From Haemophilus parainfluenzae (GTDB taxonomy: Bacteria > Pseudomonadota > Gammaproteobacteria > Enterobacterales > Pasteurellaceae), in the NCBI RefSeq assembly GCF_003252725.1, contig NZ_QEPO01000002.1, forward strand, positions 310,001 through 374,000: 64,000 nt of DNA, written 5' to 3'. The translations under genes were made by a program, and so were the position numbers. Under the pieces are notes generated by a model that made no database searches, was not told the origin of the DNA, and saw nothing but the letters and a program-made list of their open reading frames with translations. Shown here piece by piece: positions 8,853-18,756 of this stretch; within the stretch, counting starts at the first letter, position 1, and every line of letters starts with the position of its first letter.

Positions 8853-10526
8853 ATGAGCAATACAGAACACACTCTAGAAAATGCGGAAAATACCCGCACA
8901 CACAATTTCATTACTCAAATTATTGATGAAGATTTAGCTTCGGGTAAACACAAAAGTGTTCATACTCGCTTCCCGCCTGAGCCAAATGGCTATTTGCATA
9001 TTGGCCACGCAAAATCGATTTGCTTAAACTTTGGGTTAGCAAAAGAATATAACGGTTTATGTAACCTACGTTTTGACGATACCAATCCGGTGAAAGAAGA
9101 CGTGGAATATGTGGATTCCATTAAAGCCGATGTAGAATGGTTAGGCTTTAAATGGGAAGGCGAACCGCGTTATGCGTCTGATTATTTCGATGAACTTTAT
9201 GGCTATGCCATTGAGTTAATCGAAAAAGGTTTAGCGTATGTGGATGAACTTTCTCCAGATGAAATGCGTGAGTATCGCGGTACATTAACTGAGCCTGGTA
9301 AAAACAGTCCATATCGTGATCGTAGTGTCGAAGAAAACTTAGCGTTATTTGAAAGAATGAAAAATGGCGAATTTGCTGAAGGTACATTAAGTCTTCGTGC
9401 AAAAATCGACATGGCTTCACCATTTATGGTCATGCGTGATCCCGTGCTTTATCGTATTAAATTTGCGAGCCATCACCAAACCGGTGACAAATGGTGTATT
9501 TACCCAATGTACGACTTCACTCACTGTATCTCTGATGCGATTGAGCGTATTACACACTCTCTATGTACATTAGAATTCCAAGACAACCGTCGTTTATATG
9601 ACTGGGTGCTGGAAAATATTAGTATTGAACGTCCATTGCCGCATCAATATGAATTCTCTCGTTTAAATTTAGAAGGCACATTAACATCTAAACGTAAATT
9701 ATTGAAATTAGTGAATGATGGCATTGTGGATGGTTGGAACGATCCGCGTATGCCAACGATTTCAGGTTTACGTCGTCGCGGTTATACACCGGCTTCATTA
9801 CGTGAGTTCTGTCGCCGTATCGGTGTGACGAAACAAGATAACGTAGTAGAGTATTCTGCACTTGAAGCCTGTATTCGTGAAGATTTAAATGAAAATGCAC
9901 CGCGCGCAATGGCGGTGATTGATCCTGTTCGCGTAGTGATTGAAAACTTTGAAGGTGAAGAAACCTTAACGGCACCAAATCACCCGAATCGTCCTGAATT
10001 AGGTGAACGCCAATTACCGTTTACGAAAGAGCTTTATATTGATCGTGCAGACTTCCGTGAAGAAGCAAACAAACAATATAAACGCTTAGTATTAGGTAAA
10101 GAAGTGCGTTTACGTAACGCCTACGTGATTAAAGCTGAACGTGTCGAAAAAGATGCAAATGGTGAAATTACCACGATCTTCTGTACTTACGATCCTGAAA
10201 CCTTAGGTAAAAATCCGGCTGATGGTCGTAAAGTGAAAGGGGTAATTCACTGGGTATCTGCAGTACATAATCACCCAGCGGAGTTCCGTTTATACGAGCG
10301 TCTTTTCACTGTACCAAATCCAGGTGCAGCAGAAGAAATCGAAAGCGTGTTAAATCCAACCTCTTTAGTGGTGAAACACGGTTTTGTAGAACAAAGCCTT
10401 GCAAATGCAGAACCAGAAAAAGGTTACCAATTTGAACGCGAAGGTTATTTCTGTGCGGATAACAAAGACAGCCGTCCAGAGCACTTAGTGTTTAACTTAA
10501 CGGTAAGCCTAAAAGAAGGCTTCTAA
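8853..10526 (+). CDS. glnS: Glutaminyl-tRNA synthetase
   Basis: Class I synthetase that charges tRNA-Gln. From the ATG at 8853 it is 557 aa, the length usual for Haemophilus GlnS; an in-frame upstream ATG at 8763 would add 30 unrelated residues and is not preferred. The motif [15 protein letters not shown] (HIGH region, about 41-55) and the KMSKS counterpart LTSKRKL (about 275) are present, followed by the anticodon-binding beta-barrels. The gene is monocistronic and ends at a strong USS-pair terminator. Confidence 0.97.
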   Translation: MSNTEHTLENAENTRTHNFITQIIDEDLASGKHKSVHTRFPPEPNGYLHIGHAKSICLNFGLAKEYNGLCNLRFDDTNPVKEDVEYVDSIKADVEWLGFKWEGEPRYASDYFDELYGYAIELIEKGLAYVDELSPDEMREYRGTLTEPGKNSPYRDRSVEENLALFERMKNGEFAEGTLSLRAKIDMASPFMVMRDPVLYRIKFASHHQTGDKWCIYPMYDFTHCISDAIERITHSLCTLEFQDNRRLYDWVLENISIERPLPHQYEFSRLNLEGTLTSKRKLLKLVNDGIVDGWNDPRMPTISGLRRRGYTPASLREFCRRIGVTKQDNVVEYSALEACIREDLNENAPRAMAVIDPVRVVIENFEGEETLTAPNHPNRPELGERQLPFTKELYIDRADFREEANKQYKRLVLGKEVRLRNAYVIKAERVEKDANGEITTIFCTYDPETLGKNPADGRKVKGVIHWVSAVHNHPAEFRLYERLFTVPNPGAAEEIESVLNPTSLVVKHGFVEQSLANAEPEKGYQFEREGYFCADNKDSRPEHLVFNLTVSLKEGF

Positions 10527-10537
10527 TTCTAAACAAC

Positions 10538-10583
10538 AAAGTGCGGTCAAAAATCACGTAAATTTTGACCGCACTTTTTTATT
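10538..10583 (+). terminator. USS-pair terminator after glnS
   Basis: AAAGTGCGGTCAAAA (from 10538) pairs with TTTTGACCGCACTTT (ending 10577), then T's. Extended USS arms give a stem of about 15 bp. Confidence 0.88.
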
Positions 10584-10592
10584 TGTTTCACT

Positions 10593-11033
10593 ATGCAATT
10601 TGAATCTCATTTTTGGCAAAAAAAATCGCTCCTTGAAATGACGGAACCCGAATGGGAAGCTTTATGTGATGGCTGCGGAAAATGCTGTTATCGAAAATAC
10701 ATTCAAGGGCGAGGCAAGCGTGAAAAACTTTATTACACACGCATTGCTTGCAATCTCTTAGATGTGGAAACAGGGAAGTGTCGTAATTATCCTGAGCGTT
10801 TTAAAATCGAAAGTGATTGCACCAAATTAACCAAAAATAATTTGCCTGATTTTGGATGGTTGCCGAATACCTGTGCTTATCGCTTATTGTATGAGGGAAA
10901 ACCTTTGCCAGAATGGCATCCCTTAATCAGTGGCGATCCTAATTCAGTGAAAAATGCAGGCATTTTAATTCCAGATGGCGTGCATGAAGAAGATGTCATT
11001 GATTGGTTTGAATTTGTCATTGAAACTGAATAA
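10593..11033 (+). CDS. YcgN/UPF0260 family CxxCxxCC protein
   Basis: 146-aa cytoplasmic protein with the family cluster CDGCGKCC (about residues 25-32) plus further Cys residues at CNLL, GKCRNYPERF and CTKL, suggesting metal (iron or zinc) binding. The family is conserved in gammaproteobacteria, but its function is unknown. It starts right after the glnS terminator with a weak ribosome site. In H. influenzae the same family gene lies between glnS and the malQ-glg operon (from memory). Confidence 0.88.
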   Translation: MQFESHFWQKKSLLEMTEPEWEALCDGCGKCCYRKYIQGRGKREKLYYTRIACNLLDVETGKCRNYPERFKIESDCTKLTKNNLPDFGWLPNTCAYRLLYEGKPLPEWHPLISGDPNSVKNAGILIPDGVHEEDVIDWFEFVIETE

Positions 11034-11074
11034 TTTAAATTTCGTTGTTTTTTTATTCTCTTCAAACTTTGTTT

Positions 11075-11151
11075 TTTGATTTAGGTCACAATTTGCAAGA
11101 TTGGCAATTGTATTTCAATTGTGCTTACTTATAATACTTAATAAGTATTAT
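11075..11151 (+). promoter_or_regulatory. Promoter/operator region of the (malQ-)glg operon with CRP-like site
   Basis: TTTGA-N6-TCACA (11075-11090) matches nine of ten conserved CRP half-site bases. A -10 TATAAT lies at 11130-11135, which puts the CRP centre near -60, the class I activation position. The -35 is weak (TTGTAT, 11108-11113), as expected for an activator-dependent promoter. A 21-bp perfect palindrome (ATAATACTTA-A-TAAGTATTAT, 11131-11151) overlaps the -10 and start site and may be an operator. CRP control of glycogen/maltodextrin genes is established in enterics; here it is inferred. Confidence 0.6.
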
Positions 11152-11171
11152 ATAGATGTATCATTCGTTGT

Positions 11172-11564
11172 ATGCAAATGTCCTTATCACTTAAGCAATC
11201 TGCTAAAAAACTTGGCATTTCGTTTTCCCATTATGATATTGATGGGCATTTGGTTGATGCATCGCCAACCCGTATTGATTATTTTATCGAGCAGTTGCAA
11301 TTTCCGCCGAATATTGGACAAAATCAGCCGTTCCAAAATGTTATATGTGCCTTTGAAAATGAACCTATTCATGATGATTTAATCGCGTTTTCTTCTCCTC
11401 CTGATGCTTCTTTGCGTTATCAATTGCTTGACGAGCAAAACCAAATTCAGTTTGAAAAAACAACTCCATATTCAACCGCACTTTTATTGCCTGCTTTGTC
11501 TTTTATCTATTATCGTTTAATGCATTTTGTCGCTCAACAAACGAGAAAATACTATCGTTTGTAA
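11172..11564 (+). pseudogene. Truncated N-terminal relic of malQ (4-alpha-glucanotransferase)
   Basis: 130-aa open frame. Its start (KQSAKKLGISFSHYDIDGH, then a residue pattern PTRIDYFIEQL) resembles the N-terminal domain of MalQ, where E. coli has a similar AALAAGISPNYINAHGK segment followed by a helix. The later LPALSF-YYRL segment fits the end of that first beta-domain, and the frame then stops. The GH77 catalytic barrel (some 550 residues) is absent. The position directly upstream of glgB is where H. influenzae carries malQ. I therefore read this as a deletion remnant, possibly still translated. The alternative is an unrelated small protein; homology was judged by eye only. Confidence 0.6.
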
Positions 11565-11598
11565 ATTAATTAAGCTTGAAAGCATAAAGGAGTATGTA

Positions 11599-13788
11599 AT
11601 GACGAAATTAGTCGCCCAATCAGTAATTAATTCATTTTTTGATGGCAAACATGCCGATCCTTTTGCAGTATTAGGCATGCATGAAACTCACAATGGTATT
11701 GAGATTCGTGCTTTATTACCCGATGCAGATAAAGTCGAAGTGATTGATAAAGAAAATCAATCTATCGTTGTCGAATTAGAAAAAGTGGATGACCGCGGAT
11801 TTTTTACTGCGATTGTGCCGGATATTCATCATTTCTTTGCCTACCAATTAAAAGTGTACTGGGGCGCAGAAGCCCAAATTATTGAAGATCCGTACCGTTT
11901 CCATCCGATGATTAATGACTTGGACAAATGGCTATTAGCGGAAGGTTCGTTATTGCGCCCTTATGAAATATTAGGTGCACATTTTACTGAATGTGACAGT
12001 GTCCCGGGTGTAAATTTCCGTGTATGGGCGCCAAATGCTAAACGCGTTTCGTTGGTCGGTGATTTTAACTATTGGGACGGTCGCCGTCATCCAATGCGTT
12101 TCCATCCAGCAAGTGGTGTGTGGGAATTATTCTTACCAAAAGCTAGCCTTGGTCAACGCTATAAATTTGAATTAATTGATTGCTATGGCAACCTTCGTTT
12201 AAAAGCCGACCCTTATGCATTTAGCTCTGAATTACGTCCGGATACTGCGTCAGAAATCAGCATGTTGCCAGATGTGGTAGAAATGACAGAGGAGCGTCGT
12301 AAGGCGAACCAACGTAACCAACCTATTTCTATCTACGAAGTACATTTGGGCTCATGGCGCCGTAATTTAGAAAATAATTTCTGGCTTGATTACGATCAAA
12401 TTGCCGATGAGCTTATTCCTTATGTAAAACACATGGGCTTTACTCATATTGAGTTTTTACCAATTTCTGAATTCCCATTTGATGGCTCTTGGGGCTATCA
12501 ACCGATCGGTTTGTATTCTCCAACTAGCCGTTTTGGTACACCTGAAGGCTTTAAACGCTTAGTCGAAAAAGCACACAAAGCAGGGATTAATGTGATTTTA
12601 GACTGGGTACCAGGACATTTCCCAAGTGATACTCATGGTTTGGTAGCATTTGATGGTACAGCCTTATATGAGCATGCAGATCCTCGAGAAGGTTATCATC
12701 AAGACTGGAATACTTTGATTTATAACTATGGCCGTAATGAAGTGAAAAACTTCTTATCCAGTAATGCATTGTATTGGTTAGAACGCTTTGGTGTGGATGG
12801 TATACGTGTGGATGCGGTAGCGTCAATGATTTATCGCGATTACAGCCGTGCTGAAGGGGAATGGATCCCGAATCAATATGGCGGTCGTGAAAACTTAGAA
12901 GCTATTGAGTTCTTAAAACATACCAACTGGAAAATCCATTCAGAAATGACCGGTGCTATTTCTATTGCGGAAGAATCCACTTCTTTCGGTGGCGTAACCC
13001 ATCCGACAGAAAATGGCGGGCTTGGATTTAATTTCAAATGGAACATGGGCTGGATGAACGACACCCTAAGTTATATGCAACTTGATCCAGTTTATCGTCG
13101 TTATCATCATGACAAAATGACCTTCGGGATGATTTATCAATACAGTGAAAACTTTGTATTGCCACTTTCTCACGATGAAGTGGTACACGGCAAATGCTCG
13201 TTACTCGGCAAAATGCCGGGCGATGCATGGCAAAAATTCGCTAACTTGCGTGCTTACTACGGTTATATGTGGGGCTATCCAGGCAAGAAATTGTTATTCA
13301 TGGGAAATGAATTTGCTCAAGGTCGTGAATGGAATTATGAAGAAAGTTTGGATTGGTTCTTACTTGACGAAAATCATGGTGGTCCATGGCATAAAGGCGT
13401 ATTGCAATTAGTTAAAGATTTGAACGGCGTTTATCAAAACAATGCACCGCTCTTTGAATTAGACGGCGAACCTGAAGGGTTTGATTGGTTAGTCGTAGAT
13501 GACGCTGAAAATTCAGTCTTTGCTTTTGAACGTAAAAGCAGTAATGGCGAACGTATTATCGTGATCAGTAACTTCACACCTGTGCCACGTGAAGGTTACC
13601 GTATCGGTGTGAATGCAGCGGGTGAATACGAAGAAATTTTGAATACTGACTCAATGTATTATCAAGGTTCAAACGTAGGTAACTTTGGCTTAGTAGAAAG
13701 CGAAGAGATTGCAAGTCACGGGCGTGACAATTCGATTAGCGTGACCATTCCGCCATTAGCAACGATCTATTTAAAATATAAAGCATAA
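11599..13788 (+). CDS. glgB: 1,4-alpha-glucan branching enzyme
   Basis: GH13 enzyme that makes the alpha-1,6 branches of glycogen. From the ATG at 11599 (AAAGGAG seven bases upstream) it is 729 aa, as for the E. coli type; the upstream in-frame extension overlaps the malQ relic and is rejected. It has two N-terminal beta-sandwich modules (about 1-220) and a catalytic barrel. The active-site Asp is in GIRVDAVAS (about 403), the Glu in the SIAEES segment (about 457), and a further Asp in [10 protein letters not shown] (about 525). It is the first intact gene of the glycogen operon, 17 bp before glgX. Confidence 0.97.
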   Translation: MTKLVAQSVINSFFDGKHADPFAVLGMHETHNGIEIRALLPDADKVEVIDKENQSIVVELEKVDDRGFFTAIVPDIHHFFAYQLKVYWGAEAQIIEDPYRFHPMINDLDKWLLAEGSLLRPYEILGAHFTECDSVPGVNFRVWAPNAKRVSLVGDFNYWDGRRHPMRFHPASGVWELFLPKASLGQRYKFELIDCYGNLRLKADPYAFSSELRPDTASEISMLPDVVEMTEERRKANQRNQPISIYEVHLGSWRRNLENNFWLDYDQIADELIPYVKHMGFTHIEFLPISEFPFDGSWGYQPIGLYSPTSRFGTPEGFKRLVEKAHKAGINVILDWVPGHFPSDTHGLVAFDGTALYEHADPREGYHQDWNTLIYNYGRNEVKNFLSSNALYWLERFGVDGIRVDAVASMIYRDYSRAEGEWIPNQYGGRENLEAIEFLKHTNWKIHSEMTGAISIAEESTSFGGVTHPTENGGLGFNFKWNMGWMNDTLSYMQLDPVYRRYHHDKMTFGMIYQYSENFVLPLSHDEVVHGKCSLLGKMPGDAWQKFANLRAYYGYMWGYPGKKLLFMGNEFAQGREWNYEESLDWFLLDENHGGPWHKGVLQLVKDLNGVYQNNAPLFELDGEPEGFDWLVVDDAENSVFAFERKSSNGERIIVISNFTPVPREGYRIGVNAAGEYEEILNTDSMYYQGSNVGNFGLVESEEIASHGRDNSISVTIPPLATIYLKYKA

Positions 13789-13805
13789 CAATAGCGAAGA
13801 ACACG

Positions 13806-15824
13806 ATGTTTAGTATTTATAACAATGGCAAACCTTCCCCAATGGGATATTCGCAAACGCTGGAAAATGGACTAAAAATTTCGAATTTTGCACTTTTTTC
13901 TAGTGCGGCGGATGCTATTGAACTTTGCTTGTTCCGTGATGGCAAAGAAAGCCGTTTTGCTATGAGCAGAACCAATGATATTTGGCATGTAGCAATTAAG
14001 GGCGTTGAGCTGAATGATGAGTATGCTTTTAGAATCACAGGCAAAAATGACCGCACTTTAGCCAATTCGCAAAAGTTAATGCTTGATCCTTATGCGAAAG
14101 CGGTCACTCATAAACCAGATTTAAGTTCACCAGAAGCCCGCTCAATTTTCTTGTTAAATGATGAACGAGATAATGCATCAGTTGCGCCTAAAGGTCGTGT
14201 TGTGGATGAGCGTTTTGATTGGTCAGGGGATTGTAAGCCGTCTATTCCTTGGGCTCAAACCATTGTGTATGAACTGAATGTTAAAGGATTTAGCCAATTA
14301 AACTCACGTATTCCAGAAAATATTCGGGGGACTTATGCGGCTTTAGCACACTCTGAAAATATTGCTTATTTTAAATCATTGGGTATTACCAGCCTTGAAT
14401 TGCTTCCAGTGAATTTCTTCATTGATGAACCACATTTGCAAGAAAAAGGATTACGTAATTATTGGGGCTACAACCCATTAGCCATGTTTGCTTTAGAACC
14501 GAGCTACGCAGCTGATCAAAAACAGCCTTTGAACGAGTTTAAGAGCATGGTGAAAGCCTTGCATCAAGCGGGCATTGAAGTGATTTTAGATGTCGTATTT
14601 AACCATACGGCTGAATCTGAAAAAACGTTCCCAACATTTTGTCAGCGTGGTATTGATGACAAAACCTATTACTGGCAAAACGAGCATGGTGATTATATTA
14701 ACTGGACAGGCTGCGGCAACATGCTCAATCTTGCCAATGATGTCACTCGAAAATGGATATTAGATTGCTTACGTTATTGGGTGACAGAATGTCATGTAGA
14801 TGGTTTCCGTTTTGATTTAGCCACAGTGCTTGGTCGTGAAACACCTGATTTTAATCCAAATGCACAATTGTTTGCAGAAATGGAACAGGATGACGTTCTA
14901 CAACAAATTAAATTAATTGCAGAGCCTTGGGATATTGGTCATTACGGCTACCAAGTCGGATATTTCCCCGCTTATTTCTCTCAATGGAATGATCGTTTCC
15001 GTGATGATATGTGTCGTTTTTGGTTATGGCAAAGTGGTGAAGTGGGCGCCTTTGCAGAGCGTTTTGCTGGCTCTAGCGATATTTTTAAACGAGAAGGACG
15101 CTTACCGTATGGTAGCTTGAACTTTATTACTGCCCATGATGGTTTTACGTTGCGAGATTTAGTGAGCTATAACCATAAACATAATGAAGCTAACGGTGAA
15201 GAGAACCGTGATGGACGGAATGAAAACTATAGCTACAATCATGGAATTGAAGGTTCTCAACTGGATTTAGCAGATGAATGGCAAAGTGCGGTTGAAAATA
15301 ACCGTGTTTTATCAGAAAAAGGCTTATTAGGCTCTTTATTACTGGCAAATGGTGTACCTATGCTGCTTGCCGGAGATGAGTTCGGCAACAGCCAATATGG
15401 CAATAACAATGCTTATTGCCAAGATAACGAAATTACGTGGTTAAAGTGGGATGATTTTAACCAAACCTTATTTGACTTCACCAAGCAAACCATTGCATTA
15501 CGAAAAAAAATTCAAAGTTTGCAGCAGGACGCTTGGTGGTCGGATGAAAATGTCGCGTGGTTGAATTGTGGTGGAAGCCCGATGACCCTAGACGATTGGC
15601 ATAATCGGGAAAGAAAAGCCTTACAAGTGATGTTGGATGGTCGCTACCTTTTCTTAATTAATGCAAAAACTGAAGCGCAATCTTTTTATTTGCCAAAGGG
15701 GAAATGGAAAAAGATTGCCGAAACTGAAAATAGCATGATTCAACAATGTGATGTGAGCGGTATAGCATTTGAAGTGTTGGAACATATGGATGATGAAAAC
15801 TATGGAGTGTGTTATGAAAAGTGA
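13806..15824 (+). CDS. glgX: Glycogen debranching enzyme (isoamylase type)
   Basis: 672-aa GH13_11 enzyme that removes the short limit-dextrin branches left by glycogen phosphorylase. An N-terminal CBM48 module (about 10-100) precedes the barrel, with VILDVVFNHTAE, the nucleophile region DGFRFDLATVLGRE (about 335-348) and FITAHDGFTLRDLVSY. The start has no strong ribosome site but lies 17 bp after glgB, so coupling is likely. It overlaps glgC by 11 bp. Confidence 0.96.
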   Translation: MFSIYNNGKPSPMGYSQTLENGLKISNFALFSSAADAIELCLFRDGKESRFAMSRTNDIWHVAIKGVELNDEYAFRITGKNDRTLANSQKLMLDPYAKAVTHKPDLSSPEARSIFLLNDERDNASVAPKGRVVDERFDWSGDCKPSIPWAQTIVYELNVKGFSQLNSRIPENIRGTYAALAHSENIAYFKSLGITSLELLPVNFFIDEPHLQEKGLRNYWGYNPLAMFALEPSYAADQKQPLNEFKSMVKALHQAGIEVILDVVFNHTAESEKTFPTFCQRGIDDKTYYWQNEHGDYINWTGCGNMLNLANDVTRKWILDCLRYWVTECHVDGFRFDLATVLGRETPDFNPNAQLFAEMEQDDVLQQIKLIAEPWDIGHYGYQVGYFPAYFSQWNDRFRDDMCRFWLWQSGEVGAFAERFAGSSDIFKREGRLPYGSLNFITAHDGFTLRDLVSYNHKHNEANGEENRDGRNENYSYNHGIEGSQLDLADEWQSAVENNRVLSEKGLLGSLLLANGVPMLLAGDEFGNSQYGNNNAYCQDNEITWLKWDDFNQTLFDFTKQTIALRKKIQSLQQDAWWSDENVAWLNCGGSPMTLDDWHNRERKALQVMLDGRYLFLINAKTEAQSFYLPKGKWKKIAETENSMIQQCDVSGIAFEVLEHMDDENYGVCYEK

Positions 15825-17112
15825 TCTTAATAAATATGAATTAGTTAAAGATACTTTAGTGCTTATTTTGGCTGGTGGTCGTGGTTCCCGTTTACATGAA
15901 TTAACAGATAAACGTGCTAAGCCTGCGTTATATTTTGGCGGTAATCGTCGCATTATTGATTTTGCGCTTTCCAACTGTATAAACTCAGGCTTGAATCGTA
16001 TTGGCGTCGTAACCCAGTATGCCGCTCACTCTTTATTACGCCATTTACAAACAGGTTGGTCATTCTTACCACAAGAGCGTGGTGAATTCGTTGATATGCT
16101 ACCTGCTCGTCAACAAATTGATGATTCTACATGGTACCGTGGTACAGCGGATGCGGTATATCAAAATATGGCGATTATCCGTAATCACTATCGTCCCAAA
16201 TACATTTTGATTCTTGCAGGTGACCATATTTATAAACAAGATTACAGTGTCATGTTGATGGATCACGTGAGAAGTGGAGCAAAATGTACAGTAGGTTGTA
16301 TTGAAGTACCACGTTCTGAAGCGAGTGAATTTGGTGTGATGGCAGTAAACGAAAATCTTAAAGTTAAAGCCTTCGTTGAGAAACCAAAAGATCCACCAGC
16401 GATGGTTGGTAAACCAGACATTTCATTAGCATCAATGGGGATTTATGTCTTTGATGCAGAGTATCTCTATAAAATGCTTGATAGAGAAGTGAATACACCT
16501 TGCACATCTCATGACTTTGGTAAAGATGTCTTGCCAAAATGCTTGGAAGAAGGCGTGCTTTATGCACATCCATTCAGCCGTTCTTGCATGGGCAGAAATA
16601 CTGAAGGTGAGATTTACTGGCGTGATGTGGGTACGCTTGATAGCTTCTGGCAATCTAATATCGATTTGGTTTCAGAAAATCCACAATTAGATATTTACGA
16701 TCAAAGCTGGCCAATTCGTGGTAATCCAGTACAGGCTTATCCGTCTAAATTCTTCTATAAAAAAGCGAATGTCAAACCGGTAGATAACTCGCTTATCGGT
16801 GGTGGCTGTGTGATTACCGATGCATCTATTAGTAATTCTGTGTTGTTTGATAAAATCAAAATTGATGAAGACTCCTCTGTTGATCACTGCGTCGTGTTAC
16901 CGCAAGTACACATTGGTAAAAATTGTACGTTGAAAGATTGTATTATTGATCGCCATTGTATTATTCCAGATGGTATGGAAATTGGTGTGGATAAAGCCCT
17001 AGATAGTAAACGTTTCCGTGTAAGTTCTACCGGCAAGGTTGTACTTGTTACATCAGCAATGTTGAAAAAATTGCAAGGCGAAGAAGTCACTAATGAAGAA
17101 CATTTGGATTAA
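15814..17112 (+). CDS. glgC: Glucose-1-phosphate adenylyltransferase (ADP-glucose pyrophosphorylase)
   Basis: Makes ADP-glucose from glucose-1-P and ATP, the committed step of bacterial glycogen synthesis. The ATG at 15814 (GGAG seven bases upstream) gives 432 aa, the family length; an earlier in-frame start inside glgX is rejected. It shows the nucleotide-binding LAGGRGSRLHELTDKRAKPA (about 20-39), SDF-like substrate loops (EKP at about 190) and a C-terminal left-handed beta-helix from about 300. The enzyme is usually regulated by fructose-1,6-bisphosphate and AMP; these sites were not checked residue by residue. A USS begins at the stop codon. Confidence 0.97.
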   Translation: MKSDLNKYELVKDTLVLILAGGRGSRLHELTDKRAKPALYFGGNRRIIDFALSNCINSGLNRIGVVTQYAAHSLLRHLQTGWSFLPQERGEFVDMLPARQQIDDSTWYRGTADAVYQNMAIIRNHYRPKYILILAGDHIYKQDYSVMLMDHVRSGAKCTVGCIEVPRSEASEFGVMAVNENLKVKAFVEKPKDPPAMVGKPDISLASMGIYVFDAEYLYKMLDREVNTPCTSHDFGKDVLPKCLEEGVLYAHPFSRSCMGRNTEGEIYWRDVGTLDSFWQSNIDLVSENPQLDIYDQSWPIRGNPVQAYPSKFFYKKANVKPVDNSLIGGGCVITDASISNSVLFDKIKIDEDSSVDHCVVLPQVHIGKNCTLKDCIIDRHCIIPDGMEIGVDKALDSKRFRVSSTGKVVLVTSAMLKKLQGEEVTNEEHLD

Positions 17113-17153
17113 AGTGCGGTCAATTTTGACAGTATTTTTAATGAACTAAAAAG

Positions 17154-17185
17154 ATTGTGCTGTTATCAATGACAGCACAATTTTA
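17154..17185 (+). terminator. Hairpin between glgC and glgA (possible attenuator)
   Basis: ATTGTGCTGT (17154-17163) and ACAGCACAAT (17172-17181) form a perfect 10-bp stem with an 8-base loop, followed by a short T-run. It lies inside the operon 22 bp before the glgA start. It may partly end transcription or protect the upstream mRNA. Confidence 0.55.
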
Positions 17186-17202
17186 AGTATAAAAGGAAAA
17201 TT

Positions 17203-18642
17203 ATGAGAGTTTTACATGTTTGCTCGGAGCTATATCCCTTACTCAAAACCGGTGGACTTGCCGATGTTTTAGGGGCGTTACCTTTTGCACAAAAAGAAAT
17301 TGGTATTGATACACGTATTTTGTTACCGGCTTATCCAAAAATTTCTGCGGGCATTGAGAACACGCATGTCGTCACAGAATTTGATAATTTTGCAGGTCAT
17401 GTTGTGTTACGTTATGGCGAATACAATGGCGTGGGGATTTATTTGATTGATGCGCCACATCTCTATTGGCGAGAAGGAAATCCTTATCATGATACCGATT
17501 ACAATGATTATGCTGATAACTATAAGCGTTTTGCTTTATTAGGCTGGGTGGGCGCAGAACTTGCGACAGGCTTAGACAGTTGGTGGCGAGCAGAAGTGGT
17601 TCATGCTCATGATTGGCATGCAGGTTTAGCGGCAGCTTATCTCTTCAATAAAGGTCGCCCTGCAAAATCAGTATTTACGATTCATAACTTGGCTTATCAA
17701 GGACAATTTGCTCATCGCCATTTGCATGAAATTGGATTACCAGAAGGCATGTTCCATGTTGATGGTTTAGAATTATTTGGCCAAATTTCGTATTTAAAAG
17801 CAGGGCTCTATTATTCTGATATGGTCACAGCAGTGAGCCCTACTTATGCAAAAGAAATTACCACACCAGACTTTGCTTATGGCTTGCAAGGCTTGTTAAC
17901 AGGCTTACGTGAAGCCGGTAAGTTGGTGGGGATTTTAAATGGTGTGGATCAAGAAATTTGGCATCCAAGCTGTGATGCATATATTCAGCACCACTATAAA
18001 TTGAAATCTATCGCAGGTAAGAAAAAAAATAAAGCCGATTTACAAGCTTATTTCAATTTACCACAACAGCCAGATGCACTCTTATTTGTGATGGTGACTC
18101 GCTTAACAGAACAAAAAGGCGTGGATTTACTGATTGCGACAGCGGATGAAATTGTTAAACAAGGTGGTCAATTAGCGATTCTTGGTTCCGGTGCTAAACA
18201 TTTAGAAGAGGGAATTTGCCAATTAGCACAACGTTACCCAGAACATATTGCAGTAAAAATTGGCTATGATGAAGCACTTTCACATTTAATGGTTGCGGGC
18301 GGTGATGTCATTTTAGTTCCAAGCCGTTTTGAACCTTGTGGATTAACCCAATTATATGGCTTGCAATATGGCACATTGCCGCTTGTTCGAGCGACTGGGG
18401 GATTAGCGGATACAGTGACAAACAGTACAAGCGAAACCATTAAAGAGCGTACTGCAACAGGCTTTGTATTCCAAAAAGCTGAAGCAGATGATTTACGAAG
18501 TGCTATCCAACACGCCTTTGCGTTGTGGCAAAAACAACGTGTTTGGGCAATGGTTCGTAATAACGCCATGGCACAGGACTTTAGTTGGAAAAATGCCGCC
18601 GCTCAATATGAGCAGCTTTATTTAAGCATTTTAAACCAATAA
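17203..18642 (+). CDS. glgA: Glycogen synthase (ADP-glucose type, GT5)
   Basis: 479-aa retaining glucosyltransferase that extends alpha-1,4-glucan from ADP-glucose. The ADP-glucose-binding KTGGLADV (Lys near residue 15) is at the N-terminus. The second Rossmann domain has TRLTEQKGVDLL, the acidic motif near EPCGLTQLYGLQYGT (about 373-387), and RATGGLADTV. The AAGGAAAA ribosome site is well placed. Fourth intact gene of the glg operon. Confidence 0.97.
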   Translation: MRVLHVCSELYPLLKTGGLADVLGALPFAQKEIGIDTRILLPAYPKISAGIENTHVVTEFDNFAGHVVLRYGEYNGVGIYLIDAPHLYWREGNPYHDTDYNDYADNYKRFALLGWVGAELATGLDSWWRAEVVHAHDWHAGLAAAYLFNKGRPAKSVFTIHNLAYQGQFAHRHLHEIGLPEGMFHVDGLELFGQISYLKAGLYYSDMVTAVSPTYAKEITTPDFAYGLQGLLTGLREAGKLVGILNGVDQEIWHPSCDAYIQHHYKLKSIAGKKKNKADLQAYFNLPQQPDALLFVMVTRLTEQKGVDLLIATADEIVKQGGQLAILGSGAKHLEEGICQLAQRYPEHIAVKIGYDEALSHLMVAGGDVILVPSRFEPCGLTQLYGLQYGTLPLVRATGGLADTVTNSTSETIKERTATGFVFQKAEADDLRSAIQHAFALWQKQRVWAMVRNNAMAQDFSWKNAAAQYEQLYLSILNQ

Positions 18643-18655
18643 TTCAATGGATTGA

Positions 18656-18700
18656 CTCCCTCTTCAAAATAATCGCCTTTGAAGGGGGATTTTTGTTGTT
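18656..18700 (+). terminator. Terminator-like hairpin between glgA and glgP
   Basis: CCCTCTTCAAA (18658-18668) pairs with TTTGAAGGGGG (18678-18688, with one G-T pair), then TTTTTG. It may separate glgP expression from glgBXCA, with read-through or a separate promoter feeding glgP. Confidence 0.7.
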
Positions 18701-18756
18701 TTTTTCGTAAAAAAGCTTAAAATTTGCGCGATTTTTTTATTGAGGTTTTATTTTCT

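Noticed and set aside
11527-11598. Upstream extension of glgB
   Set aside because: It overlaps the malQ relic, and AAAGGAG is placed for ATG 11599.
18724-18756. TTG start for glgP
   Set aside because: Adds residues not seen in the family; ATG 18757 has TGAGG and gives 821 aa.
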